In this document: piece after piece, positions 1-10,132 of the stretch
Numbering within the stretch: the first letter of the stretch is position 1
Layout: every line of letters starts with the position of its first letter
Assembly (NCBI RefSeq): GCF_009858335.1
Contig: NZ_VMSE01000001.1
Coordinates: forward strand, 2,232,001-2,296,000
Reading direction: 5' to 3'
Length of the DNA: 64,000 nt
Origin: Methylovorus glucosotrophus
GTDB lineage: Bacteria; Pseudomonadota; Gammaproteobacteria; Burkholderiales; Methylophilaceae
The notes under the pieces: model-generated
Told to the model about the DNA's origin: nothing
The model's input: the letters and a program-made list of their open reading frames with translations, nothing else
The model's database searches: none
Made by a program: the position numbers and the translations under genes

Positions 1-479
1 GGAGAAATCTGGCCATATAACACAGATGCCGGGCCCTTCAGTACCTCGATACGTTCAAAGGCAAACGGCTCGTTCTGTATCCACATGTCGTTATCCATGC
101 GCATGCCATCACGCAGCACATAAGCACTCTGCACAAAACCGCGGATGGAAATATCATCCAGCCCACGCCGTCCGCGCTGCCCGGCATCGACCCCAGCGGT
201 AAAGCGCAAAGCCTCCGCCAGCGACTGCACGCCCTGATCGCGGATCTGCTCACTGCCAATCACCGTCACGGACTGGGGGGTTTCTGATAACGCGGCATTG
301 GTTTTGGTGGCCGTTTGCGAACGGCTGGCTTTGTAGCCTTTTACTGGCCCGGTGGCCGACTCCTCCTGCCGGGCGCTGACAGCGACTTCCGGCAATTCAG
401 CGGCATCCTCCGCCACTTCAGCATGGACAGACCAATACGGCATCATCAAGGCACAAACAACGCCCCACTTTAATTTCAT
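1..479 (-). CDS. TonB-dependent siderophore receptor, N-terminal part (cut by window edge)
   Basis: The reading frame is open from the ATG at 479 to the left edge, about 159 codons. It begins with a signal peptide (MKLKWGVVCALMMPYWSVHA), followed by a plug-domain region with the typical stretches SETPQSVTVIGSEQIRDQG, ISIRGF, LRDGMR and FERIEVLKGPASVLYGQIS. These are the hallmarks of outer-membrane ferrisiderophore receptors energised by TonB. The beta-barrel lies outside the window. The gene diverges from the PepSY gene at 650, and the space between them holds a Fur-like palindrome, so iron repression is likely. The siderophore cannot be named from the plug alone. Confidence 0.9.
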   Translation of the reverse strand, partial: MKLKWGVVCALMMPYWSVHAEVAEDAAELPEVAVSARQEESATGPVKGYKASRSQTATKTNAALSETPQSVTVIGSEQIRDQGVQSLAEALRFTAGVDAGQRGRRGLDDISIRGFVQSAYVLRDGMRMDNDMWIQNEPFAFERIEVLKGPASVLYGQIS

Positions 480-522
480 AACAGCTCCTGCGTGTATATT
501 TTCGTCCCGCATTATACATCTC

Positions 523-543
523 AAATGATAATTGATATCATTT
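523..543. promoter_or_regulatory. Fur-box-like palindrome
   Basis: A perfect inverted repeat with arms AAATGATA and TATCATTT around a 5-base spacer (ATTGA) lies between the divergent TonB receptor (start 479) and PepSY gene (start 650). The arms match the GATAAT/ATTATC halves of the Fur operator. Its position suggests one operator controls both promoters. Binding is inferred. Confidence 0.75.
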
Positions 544-649
544 ACACTTTACGATAATACACGCTACCCGTCCGCCTCATTCATCCAGGTCTACGGCAGG
601 CATCCTTGCTATTTCCAATCGCGACACCAAAGAACAGGCTCTCGCCCTC

Positions 650-1819
650 ATGTCCAGAAAATTGTTTGTCCGCCTGCATCGTTATGCGGGGTTAATCCTA
701 GTGTTGTTTTTAACGGTTGCGGGACTAACCGGAGCATCGCTGGCGTTTTATCACGAGCTTGATGAATGGCTGAATCCGGACTGGATGCTGGTGACGCCCA
801 CGGCTGCCTCACCAGTGCCGCTAGCACAACTTGCACGCAAGGTCAGTCAGGCCTATCCCGACCATCGGATAGCACGCATTGAGTTTCAGCACAGCGCCGA
901 TCGCGCATTGATTGTGCGTATGAATAGTAAACAGACTGGCGACGACGCCCCTCTTCCCATGCAGGTATTTGTTAACCCTTATACCAATGAAATTCTGGGC
1001 GCCCGCGAATGGGGCAAGGTTGATATCAGTCGTCAGGGCTTGATGCCATTCCTGTTCAAATTGCATGACACACTTCATCTGCCAGGAAAAATTGGAAAAT
1101 GGCTATTGGGTGGCGTCGCCATACTTTGGCTACTGGATTGTTTTGTTGGATTTTATTTGGCTTTGCCCCGACATGGTCTACTGCCATCGCCCGTGCAGTT
1201 CATGAAAAAATGGGCGCCCGCCTGGAAAATAAAGTATCAGGCAAATGCAACTCGCGTAAATTTTGACCTGCATCGTGCCAGTGGCTTGTGGCTGTGGCCC
1301 GTGCTGGCTGTCGTCGCGTTCAGTAGTTTTTATCTCAATCTCAACCGGGAAGTGTTCAGACCGGTGATGGGCATGATAATGCCCTTCAGCCCTCTTCCTG
1401 GTGATACCTTGCCCAAAGTGAAAGATGGGGAGATTTCACTGGATTGGGATGCTGCTTATCAGCGTGGCTTAGCCTTGCGGCCCGCCAGTGCGGATGATTA
1501 CCGGGTTGCCAATATTTCATACTTGGCCAAGCAGAATGTCTACCGGTTGACCTTTGATGAACGTCAACCCAATGCCTGGCTGACCTTCAAGCGTGAACAA
1601 GTGTTTTTTGATGCAAACACGGGCGAACTGAAAGCCCAATACGGCTACTCACAAGGCAAAACGGGAGATCGATTGAGTATTCTGCAATATCCGCTACATA
1701 CCGGGCAGATATTTGGATTGCCCGGGCGCATACTCATTTTAGTCACAGGCTTGCTGACCGTATTGCTGGCTTGGACCGGTGTCTTTATCTGGCTCAAAAA
1801 GCGCCAGAGCCAAAAATAG
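650..1819 (+). CDS. PepSY-associated TM helix protein (iron-uptake associated)
   Basis: A 389-residue inner-membrane protein. The sequence shows an N-terminal helix (about 12-34), helices near 145-168 and 205-225, and a C-terminal helix (about 360-382) ending in a basic tail. Periplasmic stretches carry the PepSY-like pattern 'VFVNPYTNEILGAREWG', and the middle holds 'FDLHRASGLWLWPVLAVVAFSS', typical of the PepSY_TM family (COG3182, PiuB-like). Members often sit next to TonB receptors and are thought to help reduce or import ferric-siderophores, though the biochemistry is unsettled. Here it diverges from one receptor, converges on another and follows a Fur-like box. No strong Shine-Dalgarno precedes the ATG, but the hydrophobic N-terminus supports it. 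Confidence 0.85.
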   Translation: MSRKLFVRLHRYAGLILVLFLTVAGLTGASLAFYHELDEWLNPDWMLVTPTAASPVPLAQLARKVSQAYPDHRIARIEFQHSADRALIVRMNSKQTGDDAPLPMQVFVNPYTNEILGAREWGKVDISRQGLMPFLFKLHDTLHLPGKIGKWLLGGVAILWLLDCFVGFYLALPRHGLLPSPVQFMKKWAPAWKIKYQANATRVNFDLHRASGLWLWPVLAVVAFSSFYLNLNREVFRPVMGMIMPFSPLPGDTLPKVKDGEISLDWDAAYQRGLALRPASADDYRVANISYLAKQNVYRLTFDERQPNAWLTFKREQVFFDANTGELKAQYGYSQGKTGDRLSILQYPLHTGQIFGLPGRILILVTGLLTVLLAWTGVFIWLKKRQSQK

Positions 1820-1823
1820 TCTG

Positions 1824-1856
1824 ATGGCCAATGGCTTGGAATCAGCCATTGGCCAT
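1824..1856. terminator. Inverted repeat between convergent genes, likely bidirectional terminator
   Basis: ATGGCCAATGGCT pairs perfectly with AGCCATTGGCCAT (13 bp) around a 7-base loop, directly after the PepSY stop codon and before the end of the convergent TonB receptor. There is no long T-run, so intrinsic termination is plausible but not certain. Confidence 0.6.
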
Positions 1857-1878
1857 TAACTCCCAGATATCGCTCCGA

Positions 1879-4164
1879 TTAAAAGTCCACCGTGGCAGAG
1901 AAAAATGCCATGCGCGGTGTGCCATACGTCAGGCCATTCACGCTATCGCTAGTGCTGACGGTAGCCCAGTAATGCTTGTCGAGCACGTTATCTACCGTGG
2001 CGCGCAGGGTTACGTTTTTACCCGCCGAAACAAACCGGTAGCGGGCACCAAGATCCAGCCGCGCCCAATCGGGAATCTCGCGCGTATTGGCAGCATCTAC
2101 ATATTGATCACTGGTATAGATGGTACGTGCCGTCCAGGTAAAACCAGGTATGGCAGTAACATCCCACTCCATGCCGAGATTGGCATTCACTTTGGCTACG
2201 CCTGGCGCAGTATTGCCATCGTTCGCGCCACCCAGTGTCTTTTTCAATTTGCCATCCAGCAGTGTCACACCACCCAATACACGTACGCCACTCACAGGCT
2301 CCCCATACAGAGACCACTCCAGGCCCGTGTTGTGTTGCTCGCCATTCAACCCAAAAACAAGAGTGGTGGGGTCGCGAAATGTACTGGGACGTTCAATCCG
2401 GAACAATGCCAAGGTAGAAGTGAAGCTACCAAGATCCAGCTTCGCCCCCACTTCAACCTGCTTGGTTTTGGCTGGAGGAAAAATATCTCCCGCATTGGCA
2501 GCATTTGTAGGGGCCATAGCGGTCTGGGTCAGCGACTCAATGTAATTTCCATAAAGGGCGAGATGGTCGAGCGGCTTTACCGTAAAAGCGAACGTCGGCG
2601 TTAGTGCGTCTTCGTCATACTTGGCACGCACGGGCCCTGTCACCAGATAGGTTTTATTAAGCACCGCCTGCTTGCGGACGCCTATGGTGATTTGCAGACG
2701 ATCATCCAGCATGGATAAAGTATCGCTCAGGGCAATACTGCTCAAGTCGGTCTCCGCTGTTCGTGGAGGTGTATTGGACATGCCAATCACGGCTGGCTCT
2801 ATCCCATTCACCGGGTTGTAAATATTGGATGCCACCGTGCCTATTTCATTTTCCAGATTACCAAACTGGATACGATACAAACTGGTATTGAGATTCACCG
2901 TGTGGTGAACCACACCAGTATCAAACATGGTGCGCACGCCCGCCTCTCCAGACACCGTATCCTCATGCCTTAGAAAACGATTCACGGTACTCGTATTGAC
3001 CGTAGTATTACCGGTCGTGGTAACAAAATTGCCCGCAGAATCGACCGCCACCGGCACCCGCAGAAAATCATATCGACCGCGACGAGCCCCCACCGCGGCG
3101 TAGGCTGTGATAGCAGGTGAAAAATCATACTCGCCACGCACGGCAACGGTCGTGTCTATGGTATTGGCATAAGACCAGCGCTGGGCAAAGTTGCGCGTGA
3201 CCTTATCGGCATCTGGCACGGCGGCCAGAACACCACCGCGGCTGTTCAAGGTTACCCGTTCCATTGGCGCCGTGCCTCGATTCTCGTAATGCCAAACATC
3301 CGTAGACAGGCGTAAATTTTCACCTCGAAAATCCAGCCCCAATGTCATGAGTGAGCGCTCTATTCTCTGATCATTCGAAAATGCCGTCCTGCCATCCTGA
3401 TATACCGAGTTCAGACGAATGCCAAACTGGTTATCGCTACCGAAGCGTCGACCAATATCCACATGCCCGCCAAAAACCGAGCTTAAGGCATAGTTAGCGG
3501 TAAACTGGGTAATCGGTGCATCTGTCGCCCGCTTGGCAATCACATTGATCGCACCGCCAACGCCACCCGTAGGTGCCATGCCATTCAACAAGCTGTTAGG
3601 CCCCTTGAGCACTTCAACTCGCTCAACCCCCTCCAGTGGTACTGTGTAATTGGGAACCAGCCCGAACAAACCGTTCAGCGCCACCTCCCCATTCGATAGA
3701 GAAAAACCACGGATGGAGAACTGATCAAAGCGACCAAACCTGGGGTTGTTATTGCGAATGGATGAGTCGTTTTCGACAATATCCGCTAAGGTCGTCGCCT
3801 GCTGGTTCTGAATCAGCTCACGGGTATAGCTAATCACACTATATGGCGTATCCAGCACTGACTTATTGCCCAGCAATCCCACCCGCCCCCCTCGCGCGAC
3901 TTGACCACCCACATACGCAGGCATCAACTCGCCAGGCAAAACCGTATCTGCCGACTTATCAACAACATGGACAGTATCCAGTGTTGTCGCAACTGGCGTT
4001 GCCGCTGCACTCTGCTGTGCTTTCTTTTTATCCGCCAGTTGCTGCTCTGTCACCTCCTCTGCAGACCCGCCCGTAGAAAATGCCAACAGTAATAAAGCAC
4101 CCGCTGCCTTGCCAGAAACTTGTATGGGATCGACCGAACTGGTCAGTAAAGAGAAGCGAGACAT
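1879..4164 (-). CDS. TonB-dependent siderophore receptor
   Basis: A 761-residue outer-membrane receptor, normal length for the family. The N-terminus is hydrophobic (GKAAGALLLLAFSTGGSA) and is followed by a Q/A-rich linker, a TonB-box-like region (TLDTVHVVDK), a plug domain (about 105-230; DTPYSVISYTRELIQNQ, FSIRGFSLS, VERVEVLKGPNSLLNGM, GGAINVIAKRA) and a long beta-barrel ending in the usual terminal phenylalanine (FFSATVDF). The start at 4164 has an AAGGA Shine-Dalgarno 6 bases upstream. A Fur-like site lies 44-62 bases upstream of the start. Sequence features fit the FhuA/FpvA-type group, but the ligand is unknown. Confidence 0.92.
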   Translation of the reverse strand: MSRFSLLTSSVDPIQVSGKAAGALLLLAFSTGGSAEEVTEQQLADKKKAQQSAAATPVATTLDTVHVVDKSADTVLPGELMPAYVGGQVARGGRVGLLGNKSVLDTPYSVISYTRELIQNQQATTLADIVENDSSIRNNNPRFGRFDQFSIRGFSLSNGEVALNGLFGLVPNYTVPLEGVERVEVLKGPNSLLNGMAPTGGVGGAINVIAKRATDAPITQFTANYALSSVFGGHVDIGRRFGSDNQFGIRLNSVYQDGRTAFSNDQRIERSLMTLGLDFRGENLRLSTDVWHYENRGTAPMERVTLNSRGGVLAAVPDADKVTRNFAQRWSYANTIDTTVAVRGEYDFSPAITAYAAVGARRGRYDFLRVPVAVDSAGNFVTTTGNTTVNTSTVNRFLRHEDTVSGEAGVRTMFDTGVVHHTVNLNTSLYRIQFGNLENEIGTVASNIYNPVNGIEPAVIGMSNTPPRTAETDLSSIALSDTLSMLDDRLQITIGVRKQAVLNKTYLVTGPVRAKYDEDALTPTFAFTVKPLDHLALYGNYIESLTQTAMAPTNAANAGDIFPPAKTKQVEVGAKLDLGSFTSTLALFRIERPSTFRDPTTLVFGLNGEQHNTGLEWSLYGEPVSGVRVLGGVTLLDGKLKKTLGGANDGNTAPGVAKVNANLGMEWDVTAIPGFTWTARTIYTSDQYVDAANTREIPDWARLDLGARYRFVSAGKNVTLRATVDNVLDKHYWATVSTSDSVNGLTYGTPRMAFFSATVDF

Positions 4165-4207
4165 TATTTTCCTTGCACATCATTGTTATTAAGAAGCATT
4201 TACAAAT

Positions 4208-4226
4208 AATAACAATTCTCATTAAC
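4208..4226 (-). promoter_or_regulatory. Fur-box-like site upstream of the TonB receptor
   Basis: On the minus strand GTTAATGAGAATTGTTATT agrees with the 19-bp Fur consensus GATAATGATAATCATTATC at 14 of 19 positions. It lies just upstream of the receptor start at 4164. Operator function is inferred. Confidence 0.65.
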
Positions 4227-4379
4227 AATGTCGATGCTTAAGAATCCAATTCGGAACCCATGAACGAGCCGAGCGATAACAAAACGTGAAGATTCCAACG
4301 CCTTGGAAAAACGTGATAGTCCGGAAACAGGAATAAACAAGATATCGTGCTGATCGCACGAACATGAAAAAGGGGCATG

Positions 4380-4409
4380 AAAAAAGGGGTTAGTTACCTA
4401 ACCCCTTTT
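4380..4409 (-). terminator. Rho-independent terminator after tRNA-Pro(GGG)
   Basis: AAAAGGGGTTAG and CTAACCCCTTTT form a 12-bp stem with a 4-base loop. On the minus strand the stem is followed by a run of six T. It sits 7 bases past the tRNA 3' end and closes the thrS-ihfA-merR-tRNA run. Just beyond it a short tandem duplication (CATG, 5-6 A, GGGG; 4363-4375 and 4376-4389) copies one arm of the stem. Confidence 0.85.
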
Positions 4410-4415
4410 GGATAC

Positions 4416-4492
4416 TGGTCGGGACGGCAAGATTCGAACTTGCGACCACTTGCACCCCATGCAAGTACGCTACCAGGCTGCGCTACGCCCCG
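4416..4492 (-). tRNA. tRNA-Pro (anticodon GGG)
   Basis: The 77-nt cloverleaf has acceptor arms CGGGGCG/CGTCCCG, T-arm GTTCGAAT, anticodon stem CTTGC/GCAAG and loop ATGGGGT, giving anticodon GGG (reads CCC/CCU). The CCA end is encoded. It follows the merR-like gene on the same strand and precedes a strong terminator. A second proline tRNA (CGG) is at 42482. Confidence 0.95.
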
Positions 4493-4561
4493 ATGTCGCT
4501 AAAGCAACAAGGCCTGCATTATAGCGGAATGAACTGGAGGGAACAAACAGGAAATTGGTTT

Positions 4562-4972
4562 TTAGGGAGCGCGCAGCAGATCAAGCACTTCACGCAACTC
4601 GCTGCGCAACAAACCAACATCCAGTTGCGGATAGGCGGAGGCAGGTGAGGAATGCTCAACCTGCTTTTCCACCACAGTTTCAGGTGGAGCTTCTACTGCT
4701 TGTGCCGCATCATCAAGCCTGTTACGGGCGCCGCTGATGGTGAAGCCTTGCTCATAGAGCAATTCACGGATACGGCGAATCAGCAGAACTTCATGATGCT
4801 GGTAATACCGGCGATTACCACGACGCTTGACGGGTTTTAGCTGCGTGAATTCCTGCTCCCAATAGCGCAAGACATGGGGCTTAACGCCACATAGCTCGCT
4901 GACCTCACCAATGGTGAAGTAACGCTTGGCAGGAATCGGCGGCAACACAACCTTAGGCGCGGTCTCCGGCAT
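4562..4972 (-). CDS. MerR-family transcriptional regulator
   Basis: A 136-residue protein with an N-terminal winged helix-turn-helix of MerR type (about 17-85: [25 protein letters not shown], then [19 protein letters not shown]). The C-terminus is short and lacks metal-binding cysteines, so the signal is unknown. This small MerR protein is commonly found directly after ihfA in beta- and gammaproteobacteria. Its start overlaps the end of ihfA by 20 bases, indicating translational coupling, and tRNA-Pro follows. Confidence 0.88.
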   Translation of the reverse strand: MPETAPKVVLPPIPAKRYFTIGEVSELCGVKPHVLRYWEQEFTQLKPVKRRGNRRYYQHHEVLLIRRIRELLYEQGFTISGARNRLDDAAQAVEAPPETVVEKQVEHSSPASAYPQLDVGLLRSELREVLDLLRAP

Positions 4973-5255
4973 AAGCCTCCTCTACCTTTAGCTTGAGCTT
5001 CTGGCTGGCATGAAACGTGACGACACGGCGTGCCGTGATCGGGATTTCTTCGCCTGTTTTGGGGTTGCGGCCTGGCCGCTCTGATTTTTGACGTAATTCG
5101 AAATTGCCGAAACCCGACAGTTTTACACTGTCTCCTGATTCCAAAGCCGTACGTATTTCTTCAAAAAACGCTTCGACCATATCTTTGGCCTCACGTTTGT
5201 TCAGCCCAACCTGTTCAAAGAGCAAATCAGCCAGATCGGCTTTGGTTAATGTCAT
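4953..5255 (-). CDS. ihfA: Integration host factor subunit alpha
   Basis: A 100-residue DNA-bending protein of the HU/IHF family. It begins [20 protein letters not shown] and carries the beta-arm signature [20 protein letters not shown] (prolines that intercalate in the minor groove). The frame extends upstream to 5303, but the ATG at 5255 has a GGGAG Shine-Dalgarno 7 bases away and matches the family length. With IhfB (not in the window) it would form the heterodimer used in recombination and in sigma-54 promoter activation. Placement after pheT is the classic arrangement. Confidence 0.97.
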   Translation of the reverse strand: MTLTKADLADLLFEQVGLNKREAKDMVEAFFEEIRTALESGDSVKLSGFGNFELRQKSERPGRNPKTGEEIPITARRVVTFHASQKLKLKVEEAYAGDRA

Positions 5256-5332
5256 GCAAATCTCCCAACTACTTTTCTTAACTTTCGCACCATCGCGACG
5301 CATTTTCTAAAAACTGGCGCCCCATTGGCGTT

Positions 5333-7687
5333 CTAATTTCTTAATTCCGCACCATGTTTGGTCTTGAGCAATGCTAGCAAATTACTCATGACGGCATCTG
5401 CCTCAGCATCCGTCAAAGTTTTTTGAGTATCTTGCATAAGCACAAGAAATGCAAGGCTTTTTTTGTTTTCCGGAACACCTTTTCCGCGGTAAATATCGAA
5501 CAATGCGATGTCTGAAATCAAGACATTTTTCGCATCATTCATGGTATCCAATAGCGCTTGAACAGGGGTTGCCTCATCCACCACCACGGCAATATCGCGT
5601 CGCACAGGCGGGAACTTAGCCACCTCTTGATATCTAGGCAACTGAACGGTAAGCAAAGGGGCAAGATCACATTCAAACACCACCGTGCTGCGTGGCAATT
5701 GATAATGCTGTTGCCACTTGGGGTGTAACTTGCCCAGCCAGCCGATGATCTTGCCATCCAGCAAGATATGGGCAGATTGACCTGGATGCAGCGCCGGATG
5801 CGTGGCGGCCTGATACACAGCGCGTCCGTGCGTCAGCGCATCCACCTGGGCTTTCACATCATAGAAATCCACATCACGCTCGTCCTCAGCCCATTGCTCA
5901 GGGTGGGCAGCACCGTAAGCCAACCCGGAAACCCGCATGGTTTCAGCATAGCCAGAATCGGCTTTATGATAGGCGGAGCCAATTTCAAACAGTTTGGCGC
6001 GCGGCTGCTTGCGGTTGAGATTATAAACCAGCGTCTGCAACAGACCGCCCCACAAGCCGCTACGCATCACGCTCATGTTGCTGGCGATGGGGTTTTTCAG
6101 CACTATCGCGTCATTATTCCCCAGCAAGTCACGTTCCCAGCTGGCATCCACAAAACTGTAGCTGACGATTTCCTGATAGCCACCAGCCACCAGAGCGTCG
6201 CGCACCCAGGCACGATTCAGTTCGCTACCTGAGGCAGGCAACATGGCCAATGTGGCTTGCGGCGCAATCGCGGGGATATGCTCATAGCCATGCAGGCGAG
6301 CCACTTCCTCGATAAGGTCTTCCTCAATTTCGATATCAAAGCGATAGCTGGGAGGCGTAATCTCGTAACGACCATCCGACTCACGTGCCGCGAAACCAAG
6401 GCGGGCAAATATGGCCGATACTTCGCTACGCTCCAGCGGGATACCCAGCACCGAAAGCAGCCGCTCATAGCGTAATGTCACCGGCTTGCGCGTGGGCAAG
6501 GCAGATTTGACTTCGACAACATCACCAGGCTCACCACCGCAAATCTCAAGAATAAGCGCGGTTGCACGCTCCAATGCCTGACGGGTGCTGCCAAAATCCA
6601 CGCCACGTTCAAAGCGATACGACGAGTCCGTCGACAAGCCCAGGCGGCGTGCTTTGCCAGCGATCACGCCGGGGGCAAAGTATGCACTTTCCAGAAAAAT
6701 GTCGCGTGTCTCCAGTGACACAGCCGAGTCCAGCCCACCCATGATACCGGCCAAGGCCAGTGGGCCATGGGCGTCGGCAATCACCAGCATATCCTGTTGC
6801 AAGTTCGCTTGCTGCTGATTCAGCAAGCTCAGCGCCTCGCCAGAATTGGCATATCGCACCTCGATATCGCCCTGCAGCTTCCCAGCGTCAAAGGCATGCA
6901 GAGGCTGCCCCAGTTCCAGCAATACATAATTGGTAATATCGACAATCGCACTGATGCTGCGAATACCACTACGCTCCAGACGTCGTTGCATCCAGTCGGG
7001 TGTCGCCACGGCGGCATTCACGCCACGGATGCTGCGCCCACTGTAATACGGGCATGCCTCAGGCTCACGCACGGAGATCTTGAAGTCGGTGCTGGCAACC
7101 GGGCTGATGCTGGCCGTCGCCGGTACCTGCAAGGCGGCGCCGGTGATCGCGGCCACGTCGCGGGCAACACCAACGATACTCAGACAGTCGCTACGGTTAG
7201 GCGTCAACTTCAATGTAAACAGCTGATCATTGAGTTGCAGGTAATCACGAATATCCGTACCGATTACCGCCTCGGCAGGCAGCTCCAGCAAGCCACTGCT
7301 CTCTTCGGCAAGCCCCAGCTCCTTGGCGGAGCACATCATGCCAAACGACTCGACACCACGCACTTTGGCTTGCTTGATGTTAAAGCCAGGCAAGGCCGCA
7401 CCAACCATGGCGCATGGCGCCTTCAGGCCCACGCGAGCATTGCTGGCGCCACAGACGATCTGGAGGGGCGTACCCGAGCCGACATCCACTGTTAATACTT
7501 GTAGGCGATCCGCATCCGGATGCTTTTCTGCCGTGAGCACTTCTGCCACCACGACGTGACTGAACGCTGGTGCCACAGCGTCCATCGCTTCCACCTCAAG
7601 GCCAGCCATGGTCAAGGCATGACCGAGCTGCTCACTGCTAATGGCAGGATTGACGTACTGGCGTAACCAAATTTCTGAGAATTGCAT
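5333..7687 (-). CDS. pheT: Phenylalanine-tRNA ligase beta subunit
   Basis: A 784-residue beta subunit of the alpha2-beta2 PheRS, full length. Domain order is an N-terminal tRNA-binding OB fold (about 40-150; VVVAEVLTAEKHPDADRLQV, IVCGASNAR), the B3/B4 editing domain (about 210-370; NYVLLELGQPLHAFDAGKL), B5 (about 400-475), the catalytic-like core, and a C-terminal ferredoxin-like anticodon domain (about 690-784; FPPVRRDIAVVVDE). It starts 5 bases after the pheS stop and leads into ihfA. Confidence 0.98.
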   Translation of the reverse strand: MQFSEIWLRQYVNPAISSEQLGHALTMAGLEVEAMDAVAPAFSHVVVAEVLTAEKHPDADRLQVLTVDVGSGTPLQIVCGASNARVGLKAPCAMVGAALPGFNIKQAKVRGVESFGMMCSAKELGLAEESSGLLELPAEAVIGTDIRDYLQLNDQLFTLKLTPNRSDCLSIVGVARDVAAITGAALQVPATASISPVASTDFKISVREPEACPYYSGRSIRGVNAAVATPDWMQRRLERSGIRSISAIVDITNYVLLELGQPLHAFDAGKLQGDIEVRYANSGEALSLLNQQQANLQQDMLVIADAHGPLALAGIMGGLDSAVSLETRDIFLESAYFAPGVIAGKARRLGLSTDSSYRFERGVDFGSTRQALERATALILEICGGEPGDVVEVKSALPTRKPVTLRYERLLSVLGIPLERSEVSAIFARLGFAARESDGRYEITPPSYRFDIEIEEDLIEEVARLHGYEHIPAIAPQATLAMLPASGSELNRAWVRDALVAGGYQEIVSYSFVDASWERDLLGNNDAIVLKNPIASNMSVMRSGLWGGLLQTLVYNLNRKQPRAKLFEIGSAYHKADSGYAETMRVSGLAYGAAHPEQWAEDERDVDFYDVKAQVDALTHGRAVYQAATHPALHPGQSAHILLDGKIIGWLGKLHPKWQQHYQLPRSTVVFECDLAPLLTVQLPRYQEVAKFPPVRRDIAVVVDEATPVQALLDTMNDAKNVLISDIALFDIYRGKGVPENKKSLAFLVLMQDTQKTLTDAEADAVMSNLLALLKTKHGAELRN

Positions 7688-7692
7688 GATCG

Positions 7693-8706
<1,014 letters not shown>

Positions 8707-8800
8707 TCATGCATCAATAAACCAGGGCATTTTCATCAGCATTCAGATGCAGGAATTCCATCGGAAATCCACAGCGAAACGGCTGAGGGAAAAACCCAAT

Positions 8801-8828
8801 AAAAAAGGAGGCACAAGGCCTCCTTTTT
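8801..8828 (-). terminator. Terminator/attenuator between rplT and pheS
   Basis: AAAAAGGAGGC and GCCTCCTTTTT form an 11-bp stem with a 5-base loop. On the minus strand it is followed by a T-run, 12 bases past the rplT stop. It should reduce read-through into pheST, matching the position of the pheST attenuator in enterobacteria, although no Phe-rich leader peptide was found. Confidence 0.85.
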
Positions 8829-8840
8829 CAATTGCCGGAT

Positions 8841-9203
8841 TTAAGCGGCAGCAAGGCCCGATTTTGCCAGCTCGGCAAACTTGGCAAATGCCACTTTGTC
8901 GAACACAGCCAGATCGGCCAATACCTTGCGATCCACTTCAATCGCAGACTTCTTCAGACCGTTGATGAAACGGCTGTATGTCAAACCATACTCACGTGCA
9001 CCGGCGTTGATACGCGCGATCCACAAGGCACGGAATTGACGCTTTCTTTGACGACGGTCACGGTATGCATATTGACCAGCCTTCATTACCGCTTGCTTGG
9101 CAATGCGGTATACATTCTTGCGACGACCACGGTAACCCTTGGCAGCGTCTAAAACCTTTTTATGACGTGCGCGGGCGATGACACCACGTTTTACTCTAGG
9201 CAT
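8841..9203 (-). CDS. rplT: 50S ribosomal protein L20
   Basis: A 120-residue, very basic protein starting [28 protein letters not shown], the unmistakable L20 N-terminal extension that threads into 23S rRNA. The C-terminal globular part (about 60-120) includes [14 protein letters not shown] and [12 protein letters not shown] stretches. In enterobacteria L20 also represses its own operon by binding the rpmI leader. It lies 11 bases after rpmI. Confidence 0.98.
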   Translation of the reverse strand: MPRVKRGVIARARHKKVLDAAKGYRGRRKNVYRIAKQAVMKAGQYAYRDRRQRKRQFRALWIARINAGAREYGLTYSRFINGLKKSAIEVDRKVLADLAVFDKVAFAKFAELAKSGLAAA

Positions 9204-9214
9204 GCTCTATCTCC

Positions 9215-9412
9215 TTATTGAGTTGGCATCATGGCGCGTACGCGCTTGACGTCAGTTGCGGAAATAATAGCCGTGCCACGCAGGTTACGCTTCTGCTTGG
9301 TGGTCTTCTTGGTAAGGATGTGGCGCAGGTGCGAATGGGTACGCTTAACCTTGCCATTACCCAAGAACTTGAAGCGCTTTTTGGCGCCACTCTTGGTTTT
9401 CATTTTTGGCAT
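9215..9412 (-). CDS. rpmI: 50S ribosomal protein L35
   Basis: A 65-residue basic protein ([20 protein letters not shown], then [16 protein letters not shown]), full L35 length. The frame is open to 9520, but the ATG at 9412 has a clear AGGAG 7-8 bases upstream and matches the family start, so the upstream 36 codons are leader. That leader contains the inverted repeat at 9523-9553. Confidence 0.97.
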   Translation of the reverse strand: MPKMKTKSGAKKRFKFLGNGKVKRTHSHLRHILTKKTTKQKRNLRGTAIISATDVKRVRAMMPTQ

Positions 9413-9522
9413 TTTTTTCTCCTGAAGGAACAATAAAAAAGAGCGATCGGGCATGCCTTTAGCCGCGTCGCTACCTCTTGCTGCTTGATACTGGCACCAC
9501 TTAGCGCCAGTCATCATCAAAA

Positions 9523-9553
9523 CAGCCCGCTATTATAACGCAATAACGGGCTG
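9523..9553 (-). terminator. Inverted repeat between infC and rpmI (possible weak terminator or L20 leader element)
   Basis: CAGCCCG pairs with CGGGCTG, with a further inner TTAT/ATAA pairing, just after the infC stop. On the minus strand four T follow. This is the place where the L20-responsive leader lies in enterobacteria. Whether it terminates, binds L20 or both cannot be told from sequence. Confidence 0.5.
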
Positions 9554-9565
9554 AAGTTAATGCAC

Positions 9566-10090
9566 TTACTTCTGCTTCTTGTGCGGACCGAGCACCATCA
9601 CCATCTGACGGCCTTCCATCTTGGGGAACTGCTCTACCACCGCATGTTCCTGCAAGTCGGCTTCCACACGTTTCAAAAGTGCGAGCCCAAGTTCCTGGTG
9701 GGTAATTTCACGGCCACGGAAACGCAAGGTAATCTTGGCCTTGTCGCCTTCCTGCAAAAAGCGGATCAGGCTACGCAGCTTGACCTGGTAATCGCCTTCA
9801 TCCGTGCCTGGTCGGAATTTCACTTCCTTGACCTGAACCTGCTTCTGCTTGAGACGAGCCTCGTGCTGACGCTTGCTTTCGGCATATTTGAATTTGCCGT
9901 AATCCATCAAGCGACAGACTGGCGGCTGCGCCTGAGGCGCAATCTCAACCAGATCAATATCAGCTTCTTCCGCTTTTGCAAAAGCCTCATTGAGACTCAT
10001 GATCCCCAGCGGCTCGCCATCAACCCCCACCAATCGAATCTGTTGTGCAGTGATGTCACCGTTGATTCGTATTTCTTTTTCTTGAGCTAT
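9566..10090 (-). CDS. infC: Translation initiation factor IF-3 (AUA start)
   Basis: The conserved IF-3 sequence begins [28 protein letters not shown] and ends at GPHKKQK, giving 174 residues, normal for the family. No ATG, GTG or TTG lies at the N-terminus: the first of these is a TTG at 10033, inside the conserved N-domain. The codon at 10090 is ATA, with GGAG 8 bases upstream, and the frame is closed by TAA five codons before that. IF-3 genes are known to use rare start codons (AUU in E. coli) as part of IF-3 autocontrol, so AUA at 10090 is the best start. It follows thrS by 42 bases. Confidence 0.93.
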   Translation of the reverse strand: MAQEKEIRINGDITAQQIRLVGVDGEPLGIMSLNEAFAKAEEADIDLVEIAPQAQPPVCRLMDYGKFKYAESKRQHEARLKQKQVQVKEVKFRPGTDEGDYQVKLRSLIRFLQEGDKAKITLRFRGREITHQELGLALLKRVEADLQEHAVVEQFPKMEGRQMVMVLGPHKKQK

Positions 10091-10132
10091 CGCAAATTCT
10101 CCAAATTAATCATTAAACGGCCATGCATAAAT

